A stretch of 7,223 nucleotides of DNA from JAYPUG01 sp038117265 (GTDB lineage Bacteria; Pseudomonadota; Alphaproteobacteria; UBA6615), in contig JAYOFO010000103.1 in the NCBI GenBank assembly GCA_038117265.1, positions 1-7,223 on the forward strand. The letters run 5' to 3'. Within the stretch, counting starts at the first letter, position 1; every line of letters begins with the position of its first letter. Positions 1-6,111 of the stretch are shown here, piece after piece. The notes under the pieces are model-generated. The model did no database searches. It was not told where the DNA came from and worked only from the letters and a program-made list of their open reading frames with translations. Position numbers and translations under genes: made by a program.

Positions 1-809
1 CCGTTGGTCCAGCGGTTGAAGAACTCGCCCGTGTTCACGACGATCGCACCGCGCCGGGGTTCGATTTCCATCCACTTGCCCGATGGCGCCATCACCTGCA
101 GACCGGGTACGTCCATCAGCGGCAGGTAGGTCATCGAACTGTGATCGGAGTGCGGCGAGAGCGAGAACTGGCCTTCCTCGGCCTCCATCGGCGGGTACCA
201 GGCCGTGCGGATGTAGTACTCGGCGTTCGAGAACTTGTCGTCGAAATGGCTGGCCGGGAGGTCCAGTGACTGGGCGTAGGCCGGCAACATGCGCAACGCC
301 AGGTCCGCCATCGCCGACTGGTATTCCAGCAGCGTGGCTCGGAACTCGGGCAGCTCCTCGGGCCACTGGTTCAGGTTGCGGTGGCGGACGTTCGCCTTCA
401 CCTTGGGGTCGTCGGGCGTGCGTTCGCGCATGATCGCCCAGGCCTCGTTGAGGTCCTTCTTCTCGTTCTTGGCGATCTTCGACCAGCGCAGGATCAGCGA
501 CTTGTTCGGAATGAAGCCCTGATGGTGGAAATCCACCCGGTACTTCATCTTGGTCTCGTCCGGCAGCTCGAACAGTTCGGCGATGCGATCGAAGCTGCGA
601 TCGATAATCCCCTGGTCGACGCCGTGATTGACGATGCAATAGAAGCCGAGGCTCTCCTGGATCGCGCGCAGGTCCGTCACAAACTGTGCGACGGCCTCGG
701 AATCACCCGCCAGATAGCCGGCGATATCGATGAACGGAATTTCTTCGGCGGCGATGCATTCCGCGACGTAGGGCGATACCTGGCGTTCCGTATCGGCGGC
801 AACGGACAT
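1..809 (-). CDS. 2-oxoglutarate/Fe(II)-dependent oxygenase, isopenicillin-N-synthase-like (3' end outside window)
   Basis: The minus-strand frame opens with ATG at 809-807, preceded about 7 bases upstream by AAAGGGGA, and stays open to the window edge, giving 269 residues without a stop. The N-terminal part (about residues 22-130) reads like a DIOX_N domain: IPFIDIAGYL, then SLGFYCIVNHGVD and later LNEAWAI. The 2OG-Fe(II) oxygenase core follows. Its first iron ligands are seen as H220-S-D222 in SPHSDHSS, and the visible sequence ends in GAIVVNTGEFFNRWTN. In this family the second iron His and the Arg that binds 2-oxoglutarate come shortly after that point, so they lie just outside the window. 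Members are soluble enzymes that hydroxylate, desaturate or cyclise small molecules; the substrate cannot be told here. It follows the LLM oxidoreductase on the same strand after 85 bases, so co-transcription is likely although a GC-rich hairpin lies between them. The family call is firm, the specific activity unknown. Confidence 0.9.
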   Translation of the reverse strand, partial: MSVAADTERQVSPYVAECIAAEEIPFIDIAGYLAGDSEAVAQFVTDLRAIQESLGFYCIVNHGVDQGIIDRSFDRIAELFELPDETKMKYRVDFHHQGFIPNKSLILRWSKIAKNEKKDLNEAWAIMRERTPDDPKVKANVRHRNLNQWPEELPEFRATLLEYQSAMADLALRMLPAYAQSLDLPASHFDDKFSNAEYYIRTAWYPPMEAEEGQFSLSPHSDHSSMTYLPLMDVPGLQVMAPSGKWMEIEPRRGAIVVNTGEFFNRWTN

Positions 810-837
810 CTCGATTCCCCTTTCGTTCGGACCGGAT

Positions 838-876
838 ACGGGACACGCCCGGGCGCGACGCGCGCCCGGGGCCCGT
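838..876 (-). terminator. GC-rich hairpin between LLM oxidoreductase and 2OG oxygenase genes
   Basis: A perfect 10-bp inverted repeat, CCCGGGCGCG (848-857) and CGCGCCCGGG (861-870), is separated by 3 bases. It can be lengthened by a second short stem, ACGGG (838-842) with CCCGT (872-876), across an asymmetric internal loop. It lies in the 85-base spacer after the stop codon of the LLM gene. There is no T-run after it on the minus strand, so it is not a classic intrinsic terminator. It may act as a partial terminator, an mRNA-stabilising 3' end or a processing site that sets unequal levels of the two products. The structure is seen directly; the role is inferred. Confidence 0.45.
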
Positions 877-894
877 TTCGTTCTGCCGCCGGCG

Positions 895-2010
895 TTACTG
901 CGCCGCGGCGGCCGGCTCTTCCTCGTCGGGCACCAGGTCCGCGAGGTTAGGCATGACCTCCTTGGCGAAGAGGGTCATGTTGTCGAGCCAGGCCTGGAAC
1001 GGTTCGTACGAATACTGCACCTGGAGCACGGTGCCGAACCCGCCGATCTCGTGATAGAGGTTGCGCAGCTTCTCGGTCACGGTTTCGGGGCTGCCAACGA
1101 CCCAGATGTTGTCGCAGACATACTCCGGCGTCAGGTCCTCGTCGGCGATGTCCTCGCTCTCCTTGTAGAGGTCGATGACGCCGAGCGACTTCAGCACATT
1201 GTACATGTAGTCGGTGTAGGCCTTGGCCATGCCGCCGTTCAGCACATGGTCGCGCGCCTCCTCGTCGGTCCGGGCGACGTAGATTTCGCGCGCCACGCGC
1301 CAGTCACGCCGGCTCGGCGTGCGGCCGCTTTCCGCCGCGCCCTGCTTGACCGCTTCCCAATGGGTCAGCAGGTTCGCGGCCGGCAGGTAGTTGACGCTCA
1401 TCGGGATCCAGCCCTCGCGTCCCGCCGTCACCAGCGATTCCGAGTATTTGTGCAGGCCGGCGACCGCGATCGGTGGGTGCGGCTGCTGGTAGGGGCGGAT
1501 GTGATGATAGAGCGGAATCTGCGGCATCGGCTCTGGCACCTTGAACTGCCAGAACTCGCCCTTGTGCTCGAACGGCTCGTCCTCGGTCCACAGCCGGCGG
1601 ATGGCGTCGATCGATTCGCGCATGCGCGCGCGATGTTCGCCTTCCTTGTAGTCGATGTCGAAGAAGTGGAAATCGGTCGGCGCGCCGCCGGCACCGATGC
1701 CGAAGTTCAACCGTCCCTTTCCGAGATGGTCGAGATAGGCGATACGCAGCGCAACGATCCGCGGATCGTGCATCGGCAGCAGCACGACGCCGGTTCCGAT
1801 GCGGATCTGCTCGGTCTGTGCCAGCACGGTCGCGGCGAACAGGTCGGTTGCCGGGATCGGCTCCCACGGGATGGTGTAGTGCTCGCCCATCCAACCCTCG
1901 TGATAGCCGAGCTTGTCGGCATGCACATAGGTCTCGACGTCGCGATGGTAGTTCTTGGTCACGTCTCCGCCGGGCGGGCGAAGCGGCATGCTGAACATCC
2001 CGAATTTCAT
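895..2010 (-). CDS. LLM-class flavin-dependent oxidoreductase (luciferase-like monooxygenase)
   Basis: This 371-residue protein is a single-domain luciferase-like TIM barrel of the F420/FMN-dependent LLM class. Hallmarks are the start MKFGMFSMPL, GYHEGWMGEHY (35-45, with His44 where luciferase alpha subunits carry their active-site His), the IRIGTGVVLLPMHDP strand-loop (69-83), GRLNFGIGAGG (99-109) and the late WVVGSPETV (303-311), which is typical of the C-terminal part of the barrel. Such enzymes use reduced flavin and oxygen to oxidise small molecules and are usually cytosolic; a flavin reductase partner is not seen here. The frame stays open to an ATG at 2079, but the start at 2010 is preferred because GGGAGA lies 8 bases upstream and homology begins at MKFGMF. 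The C-terminus is acidic then Ala-rich (DEEEPAAAAQ). It is transcribed away from the citryl-CoA lyase-like gene and is first in a probable two-gene unit with the 2OG oxygenase. Substrate unknown. Confidence 0.93.
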   Translation of the reverse strand: MKFGMFSMPLRPPGGDVTKNYHRDVETYVHADKLGYHEGWMGEHYTIPWEPIPATDLFAATVLAQTEQIRIGTGVVLLPMHDPRIVALRIAYLDHLGKGRLNFGIGAGGAPTDFHFFDIDYKEGEHRARMRESIDAIRRLWTEDEPFEHKGEFWQFKVPEPMPQIPLYHHIRPYQQPHPPIAVAGLHKYSESLVTAGREGWIPMSVNYLPAANLLTHWEAVKQGAAESGRTPSRRDWRVAREIYVARTDEEARDHVLNGGMAKAYTDYMYNVLKSLGVIDLYKESEDIADEDLTPEYVCDNIWVVGSPETVTEKLRNLYHEIGGFGTVLQVQYSYEPFQAWLDNMTLFAKEVMPNLADLVPDEEEPAAAAQ

Positions 2011-2042
2011 GGCTGTGTCTCCCTCAGACCCAGGACCGGTGC

Positions 2043-2059
2043 GCGGGCTTGCTGCCCGC
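2043..2059 (-). other. Short hairpin in the 5' leader of the LLM oxidoreductase gene
   Basis: GCGGGC (2043-2048) and GCCCGC (2054-2059) form a 6-bp stem with a 5-base loop. It falls between the predicted minus-strand promoter and the start codon at 2010, so it would be in the transcript leader. In DNA this GC-rich such stems arise easily by chance, and no ligand-binding RNA class is recognisable. Confidence 0.25.
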
Positions 2060-2077
2060 CTGTTTCGGCCGTTGCCC

Positions 2078-2108
2078 ATTGTAGCGGCGGGCGGGCGCGG
2101 GGAGTCAA
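2078..2108 (-). promoter_or_regulatory. Candidate sigma70-type promoter for the LLM oxidoreductase gene
   Basis: On the minus strand, TTGACT (2108-2103) and TACAAT (2083-2078) each match the sigma70 -35 and -10 consensus at 5 of 6 positions. The spacer is 19 bases, longer than the ideal 17, which is the main weakness. A start near 2071 would give a leader of about 60 bases before the ATG at 2010. This is a by-eye match and not proof of a promoter. Confidence 0.45.
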
Positions 2109-2132
2109 CATGCTTCGGGAAATGGAAATAGT

Positions 2133-2148
2133 TTTCGCATATACGAAA
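2133..2148. promoter_or_regulatory. Palindromic operator candidate in the divergent promoter region
   Basis: TTTCGCATATACGAAA is a 16-bp dyad in which 7 of 8 base pairs are symmetric, with arms TTTCG and CGAAA. It stands out as an AT-richer island inside GC-rich DNA and sits between the two divergent promoters, ending 2 bases before the candidate -35 of the plus-strand operon. Such dyads are typical sites for small dimeric repressors or activators (IclR, TetR, GntR and similar families). No regulator gene is in the window, so the protein that binds it cannot be named. Confidence 0.55.
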
Positions 2149-2150
2149 TG

Positions 2151-2179
2151 TTGTCGGGCGCGGCTTAAGTCCCTATCGT
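2151..2179 (+). promoter_or_regulatory. Candidate sigma70-type promoter for the lyase-ligase operon
   Basis: TTGTCG (2151-2156) and TATCGT (2174-2179) match the -35 and -10 consensus at 4 of 6 positions each, with the ideal 17-base spacer. Transcription would start near 2186 and leave a short leader of about 18 bases holding the ribosome site GGGGGAGA (2191-2197 region) before the ATG at 2204. The palindrome at 2133-2148 directly abuts the upstream side, a position that would suit an activator or an RNA-polymerase-blocking repressor. Confidence 0.4.
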
Positions 2180-2203
2180 CGCGCCAAACAGGGGGAGACA
2201 GCG

Positions 2204-2992
2204 ATGCTCATCGGCAAGCGAGGCGAGGCGAAGACCGCGATCGAGACGGCGGACGAAACGTCGATCACCGTACGCGGCAAGGATCTCTGCAACGAGATTA
2301 TGGGCCATTCGTCCATATCCGAATTCTTCTACTTCCACGTCACCGGCCGCGAACCGACGGAGGATCAGGCGTTCTTCCTCGACCTGCTGGTCGTGGCACT
2401 GGCCGAACACGGCCTGACGCCCAGCGTGCAGGCCGCGCGCATGACGCTCGCCGCCGCACCCGAGGCGCTGCAGGGCGCCGTCGCAGCCGGCCTGCTGGGT
2501 GTCGGGTCGGTGATCCTGGGCAGCGCCGATCTGTGCGGCGACATGCTGGTGGACGCCTGCGAACGCATCGAGGGGGGCGATACGCCCGACGCGGCCGCGC
2601 TGGCCGTTGCCCGCGCCTACAAGGATTCCGGCCGTTTCATCCCGGGCTTCGGGCACCCGATCCACCGGCCGGTCGATCCGCGCGCGGTGCGCATCCTGGA
2701 GCTCGCCGACGCGCGCGGGGTCTCGGGACGGCACGTGGCCGCGCTGAGGGCGTTTCCCGCCGCCGTCGAGGCGGTCTGGGGCAAGCCCCTGCCGATGAAC
2801 CTGCAGGGGCCGATGGCGGCCGTGCTGCTCGACCTCGACTTCCCCAAGGCCACGATCCGCGGCATTCCCATCCTGGCGCGCACGATCGGCCTGATCGGGC
2901 ATCTCAACGAGGAGACGGAGCGCCCGATCGGCTTCCTGCTGGCCCATCATGGCGAGGAAGCCATCGAGTATGACGGGGATTCCCGCAAATGA
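2204..2992 (+). CDS. Citryl-CoA lyase-type protein (short citrate-synthase fold)
   Basis: The 262-residue protein belongs to the short citrate-synthase-fold proteins often annotated citryl-CoA lyase. They are much smaller than citrate synthase (about 400-430 residues) and resemble the C-terminal lyase domain of ATP-citrate lyase. Visible motifs are VRGKDLCNEIMG (23-34), ALAEHGLTPS (65-74, His69 where citrate synthase has its first catalytic His), PGFGHPIHRP (147-156, His151 equal to the second catalytic His) and GHLNEETERPIG (232-243, with the Arg expected near CoA/carboxylate). The third citrate synthase residue, the Asp of NVDFYSG, aligns with Gln201 in MNLQGPMA, so the chemistry may differ from true citrate cleavage or condensation. 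The ATG at 2204 has a strong ribosome site, GGGGGAGA. The stop overlaps the start of the acyl-CoA ligase (ATGA, 2989-2992), so the two are translationally coupled and probably act on the same CoA thioester. Fold confident, exact reaction open. Confidence 0.85.
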   Translation: MLIGKRGEAKTAIETADETSITVRGKDLCNEIMGHSSISEFFYFHVTGREPTEDQAFFLDLLVVALAEHGLTPSVQAARMTLAAAPEALQGAVAAGLLGVGSVILGSADLCGDMLVDACERIEGGDTPDAAALAVARAYKDSGRFIPGFGHPIHRPVDPRAVRILELADARGVSGRHVAALRAFPAAVEAVWGKPLPMNLQGPMAAVLLDLDFPKATIRGIPILARTIGLIGHLNEETERPIGFLLAHHGEEAIEYDGDSRK

Positions 2993-4320
2993 GCGCGCCC
3001 GAACTCTTCGATCCCGTCGCCGAGACACGCGATCTGGCCGAGCAGCGCGCGATGGACGAGGTGACCTACCGCAAGCAGGTCGCCTATCTGATGGAACGCT
3101 CGCCGTTCTACCGCGCGAAGCTCGCCGCCGCCGGCTTCAAGACGCCGGAGTCGGTCGGCGGGCTCGACGACATCCACCATCTGCCGTTCACCGTGAAGGA
3201 CGAGCTGCGCGCCAGCCAGGCCGAGGAGGGCGGGCTCGGCAAGCAGCTCGCCGCACCGCTCGACGACGTCATCCGCATCTACTCGACCAGCGGCACCTCG
3301 GGCACGCCGCTGTACATCCCGCTGACCAGGGGCGACCTCGAACGCTGGGTCCACACCTCGAATCGCAGCTACTTCGCAGCCGGCATCCGCCCGCATCACC
3401 GCGTGGTGACGACCTACAATTCGGGGCCCTTCGCCGCCGGCGCGGTGCACGATTCCCTGACCCGGCTCGGCTGCCGGCTGGTGCCCGCGGGGAGCGGCAA
3501 CACGCAGCGCCTGCTGACCGCGCTCGAACGGTTCCGGATCCAGGCGATCCCCGGGACGCCCTCCTACTTCCTCTACATCGCCGAGGCGGCCCGCGAGCGC
3601 GGCATCGACCCCACCCAATGCGGCATCGAGACGCTGGTCGCGGGCGGCGAGCCGGGCGGCGGCGAACCCAAGGTGCGCGCCCAGATCGAGGCGGCGTTCA
3701 ACGCGAAGGTCCACGAGGTGCTGGGGCTCGGCGAGCTGTCGATCTCGATGTTCGGCGAGGGGCCGGAGCAGGACGGGATGAACTTCCTGGCGCGCGACTA
3801 TATCCACATGGAGCTGATCGACCCGCAGACCGAGCAGCCGATCCCGTTCGAGGACGGGGCGATGGGCGAGCCGGTCTATACCCACCTTATGCAGGAGGCC
3901 GCGCCGCTGCTGCGCTACCGCTCGCGCGACCATGTGATCGTCAGCATGGGCCCGGTCGCCAGCGGGCGCACGGGCCCGCGCATCCGCTGCATCGGGCGCA
4001 CCGACGACATGCTCATCGTGCGCGGCGTGAACGTGTTCCCCAGCGCGATCCGCGAGGTGGTCGCCGATTTCCAGCCCGACGTCAGCGGCGTGATCCTGGT
4101 CAAGCCCGCGAAGAAGGGCGTGCAGCAATTGCCGCCGCTGCCGGTCCAGGTCGAGGCGGCGGAGGGTGCGGTGCCGGGCGCGGCGCTCGCCGAGGCGATC
4201 GAGAAGGCGCTGCGTGCGCGCCTCGTGGTCACGACGAAGGTCGAGATCGTGCCCTTCGGCTCGGTGCCGCGGACCGACTACAAGACCCGCTTGGTCGACT
4301 ACTCCGACGCCGCGGAGTAG
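2989..4320 (+). CDS. Phenylacetate-CoA ligase-like AMP-forming acyl-CoA ligase
   Basis: This 443-residue protein has the length and motifs of the PaaK branch of the adenylate-forming (ANL) superfamily. It shows the ATP phosphate-binding loop YSTSGTSGTPLYIPLT (98-113), EVLGLGELSI (243-252) at the adenine-site motif, LRYRSRD (308-314) with the ribose-binding Asp, the hinge GRTDDMLIVRGVNVFPSAI (336-354) and the C-terminal catalytic Lys432 in VPRTDYKTRLV. The reaction would be carboxylic acid + ATP + CoA to acyl-CoA + AMP + PPi, in the cytosol. The acid is unknown; PaaK relatives act on aryl and other acids, and there are no other paa genes here. It starts within the last codons of the lyase-like gene (4-base overlap), so it is the second gene of a two-gene operon, and it converges on the PEBP gene 18 bases after its stop. 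The N-terminal half is intact, with no frameshift. Confidence 0.92.
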   Translation: MSAPELFDPVAETRDLAEQRAMDEVTYRKQVAYLMERSPFYRAKLAAAGFKTPESVGGLDDIHHLPFTVKDELRASQAEEGGLGKQLAAPLDDVIRIYSTSGTSGTPLYIPLTRGDLERWVHTSNRSYFAAGIRPHHRVVTTYNSGPFAAGAVHDSLTRLGCRLVPAGSGNTQRLLTALERFRIQAIPGTPSYFLYIAEAARERGIDPTQCGIETLVAGGEPGGGEPKVRAQIEAAFNAKVHEVLGLGELSISMFGEGPEQDGMNFLARDYIHMELIDPQTEQPIPFEDGAMGEPVYTHLMQEAAPLLRYRSRDHVIVSMGPVASGRTGPRIRCIGRTDDMLIVRGVNVFPSAIREVVADFQPDVSGVILVKPAKKGVQQLPPLPVQVEAAEGAVPGAALAEAIEKALRARLVVTTKVEIVPFGSVPRTDYKTRLVDYSDAAE

Positions 4321-4336
4321 CCGGCCCGGGCGCCGG
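4321..4336. terminator. Hairpin between convergent ligase and PEBP genes, possible two-way terminator
   Basis: The whole 18-base gap between the ligase stop (4320) and the PEBP stop (4339) is a small dyad: CCGGC (4321-4325) pairs with GCCGG (4332-4336) around a 6-base loop, followed by TTT on the plus strand. It is in the right place to end transcription from both sides, but the stem is short and the T-run is only three bases, so it would be weak without Rho. Confidence 0.35.
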
Positions 4337-4338
4337 TT

Positions 4339-4971
4339 TCAGGCGAGGTCCGGGTTCATCGTGTAGTTGCCGACGACCTGGCCGCTGGCCAGGACGTGGC
4401 CTTGCATGGCCGCAAGCGCGTCGGCGCCGCTGAACACGCCCGTAAGACCCAGCGATTCCAAGTCGAGCGCGTACACGGTGAACACGTACTCGTGCATCAG
4501 CTCGTCGTTCCAGGGCGGTGCCGGCCCGTCATAGCCGCCATAGTCGCCGGCCATGTCGGGATTTCCGGCCATGAACATGCCGAAGTCGTTGGCGCCGCGC
4601 ACGCCGTGCGCCGCAGGTCCCGTCGGCTTGCCCTTCGGCACGACGGCGTCGGATTCCGCGCCCTTGGGCAGGCTCGTGGTCGCCGCCGGGATGTCGACCA
4701 GCACCCAGTGCATGAAGTCCATCCGCGCCAGGTCGGCGGGGATGGTCCGGCCCTCCTGGTTCGCGTCGTCGAACACCGTCGGGACGCTGCGGTCGTGCAT
4801 GATGATGGCGTAGGACTTGGTGCCGCCGGGGCCCGCGCTCCATCGCATCGCCGGGCTGATGTTGGCGCCGAACGTGAAGGGCTCGCGCTCGGTGCGCACG
4901 CCGAAGGCGAATTCCTCTGGAATGCGCGCGCCGTGGGCGATGCCCTCGATGGTTACCTGCAGATCCGCCAT
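4339..4971 (-). CDS. YbhB/YbcL-family Raf-kinase-inhibitor-like protein (PEBP family)
   Basis: The 210-residue protein has the bacterial PEBP pattern: ANISPAMRW (36-44), a short acidic motif DRSVP (60-64), FMHWVLVDIPA (86-96) with His88, and the late GPAPPWNDELMHEYVFTVYALD region (149-170) with His160, which line the anion-binding pocket of the fold. The usual DPDAP signature is degenerate here, and about 20 extra residues (TVFDDANQEGRTIPADLARM, 65-84) lie between it and the HWV motif, making the protein longer than the 150-180 residues common for the family. There is no signal peptide, so it is probably cytosolic. Bacterial members have no settled function, and kinase inhibition should not be assumed. 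An ATG five codons upstream (4986) is also in frame, but GGGGAGGAG directly before 4971 makes the latter the likely start. It lies 81 bases after the LpxR-like gene on the same strand. Confidence 0.9.
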   Translation of the reverse strand: MADLQVTIEGIAHGARIPEEFAFGVRTEREPFTFGANISPAMRWSAGPGGTKSYAIIMHDRSVPTVFDDANQEGRTIPADLARMDFMHWVLVDIPAATTSLPKGAESDAVVPKGKPTGPAAHGVRGANDFGMFMAGNPDMAGDYGGYDGPAPPWNDELMHEYVFTVYALDLESLGLTGVFSGADALAAMQGHVLASGQVVGNYTMNPDLA

Positions 4972-5020
4972 GTCTCCTCCCCGCATGCGTGATCGGGCAA
5001 TGGCGCGAAGCTTAGCACGC

Positions 5021-5051
5021 CTGCCCGGGACGGGAAGCCGCGACCCGGCAG
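5021..5051 (-). terminator. Weak hairpin just after the LpxR-like gene
   Basis: CTGCCCGGG (5021-5029) and CCCGGCAG (5044-5051) pair over 8 bp with one bulged C and a 14-base loop, immediately after the stop codon at 5053 on the minus strand. No T-run follows, so at best it is a Rho-assisted or stabilising 3' structure. It may partly separate the deacylase from the downstream PEBP gene. Confidence 0.25.
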
Positions 5052-5052
5052 A

Positions 5053-6111
5053 TCAGAAGTTGAACGAGACGCTGGAAGCGCCGAACCGGTCGGCCTGGCG
5101 CTGGCCCTCGAACGCGCGGGTCCGCAGGACCTGGGTGAGTGCGATGCGAATGCCCTCGTAGATCACCGCGACCCTCAGCTGGGCGTCGGCGACGAAGTGC
5201 TTCTTGTCGACGCTGTGGCTGTCGGAGAAGGTGTTGCCGTCGAGGAAGATGTCGCGCGCCACCGCACGCACCTGGCCGCCGGCGAAGACGTACCAGGAAA
5301 TGCGGGAACGCTTGTCCAGCGCGTCGAAGCCGCTCAGGGAGGGGTGGATCATCGGCGGCCCGAAATCGACGTCGAGGTCCTGGCCCAGCCGGAACGTGGC
5401 GCCGCCCGCGCCGAACGTCATCACGTTGCCCAGGCTGCCGCCGAGCCGCGGAATGACGTCGAGCTCGAGCCCGAAGGGGCGCGACAGGGCGGTGCGCCAC
5501 TGGCGTTCGGCGACGAGCATCACCCCCTGCTCGTTGTCCAGCTGGTGGCCCCAGCCGTTCGAGTGGCCGACGCCGATGATGTCGTGGAACCCGTTCTGGA
5601 CCTGCCGGCCGAAGGCGGCGGGGCCGACCACCCCGACATCCAGCTCGACCGTGTCGCGGACGTCGCTGCGCTGCGCGTTTAGCGAGATCGCGCCGGACAG
5701 CCAGCCCGCATAGGGCCGGTCGTCGGTCACAAGGTTCGAGGTCGCGGTGTCCTCCGGCGTGTAGATGTTGTGCCCGATCGCGAACCCGATGCGGCCGCCC
5801 TCGATGAAATCGCGAACTCGGATCGCGTCGAAGATGTCGGTCGCCCATTCCGGGTTCTCGCTCGAGATCCAGGCCACGCGCGCGCCGTTGGAATAATGCC
5901 GGTCGGTGTTGGCGATCCGGTNNNNNNNNNNNNNNNNNNNNNNNNNNNNNNNNNNNNNNNNNNNNNNNNNNNNNNNNNNNNNNNNNNNNNNNNNNNNNNN
6001 NNNNNNNNNNNNNNNNNNNNNGATCGTCGCGGCCCGCTCGCCGTCCGCATGGGCGGCCGGTGCAAGCGGCGCCGCGGCGAGCAGGAGCGCGGTCGGGAGA
6101 CGCAGGATCAT
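5053..6111 (-). CDS. LpxR-family lipid A deacylase (DUF2219), outer-membrane beta-barrel, interrupted by assembly gap
   Basis: LpxR is an outer-membrane enzyme that removes the 3'-acyloxyacyl chain from lipid A. The N-terminus MILRLPTALLLAAAPLAPAAHA is a clear Sec signal peptide with probable cleavage after AHA (residue 22). After the N run the frame resumes with RIANTDRHYSNGARVAW, then DDRPYAGWLSGAIS, GVVGPAAFGRQVQNGFHDIIG and GWGHQLDNEQG, all typical of the family. The Gln (codon 5598-5596) and His (5586-5584) of VQNGFH match Gln118 and His122 of Salmonella LpxR, and YSNG sits where that enzyme has Thr34. The Asn-Asp pair expected near the mature N-terminus falls inside the gap. The protein ends in SVSFNF, with the terminal Phe usual for barrel insertion. 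If the gap truly is 100 bases, the product is 352 residues, close to the family norm, and the frame is kept. Its ATG overlaps the transporter stop (ATGA), so it is the second gene of that operon. Confidence 0.88.
   Translation of the reverse strand: MILRLPTALLLAAAPLAPAAHADGERAATIXXXXXXXXXXXXXXXXXXXXXXXXXXXXXXXXXXRIANTDRHYSNGARVAWISSENPEWATDIFDAIRVRDFIEGGRIGFAIGHNIYTPEDTATSNLVTDDRPYAGWLSGAISLNAQRSDVRDTVELDVGVVGPAAFGRQVQNGFHDIIGVGHSNGWGHQLDNEQGVMLVAERQWRTALSRPFGLELDVIPRLGGSLGNVMTFGAGGATFRLGQDLDVDFGPPMIHPSLSGFDALDKRSRISWYVFAGGQVRAVARDIFLDGNTFSDSHSVDKKHFVADAQLRVAVIYEGIRIALTQVLRTRAFEGQRQADRFGASSVSFNF
5922..6021. other. Assembly gap of exactly 100 N
   Basis: Exactly 100 undetermined bases, the customary placeholder for a scaffold gap of unknown or estimated size. 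It lies inside the LpxR-like gene, just after the signal peptide. Both sides read the same gene in the same frame if the length is taken literally, so the join is plausible, but the true length and content are unknown. Confidence 0.98.

Noticed and set aside
585..604. Direct repeat GCGATCGA twice, 4 bases apart, within the 2OG oxygenase gene
   Set aside because: It is explained by the coding sequence around IIDRSFDRIAEL, where two Asp-Arg pairs use the same codons; no further copies are seen.
2011..2079. Upstream start for the LLM oxidoreductase at 2079
   Set aside because: The extra 23 residues are not family-like, would overlap the candidate -10 region, and the start at 2010 has a good ribosome site.
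1051..2973. Long 640-codon open frame on the plus strand, antisense to the LLM gene and out of frame with the lyase gene
   Set aside because: It crosses a divergent promoter region and two well-supported genes, has Arg/Gly/His-rich low-complexity composition and no recognisable domain. Long antisense open frames are expected in DNA with such GC-rich third positions.
2947..4128. 393-codon minus-strand frame opposite the ligase gene
   Set aside because: Asp/His/Arg-rich sequence of the kind produced by reading the opposite strand of a GC-rich gene; no ribosome site or domain.
2949..4433. 494-codon plus-strand frame overlapping the acyl-CoA ligase
   Set aside because: It is a shifted shadow of the ligase frame with Arg-rich composition; the ligase frame itself carries all the family motifs.
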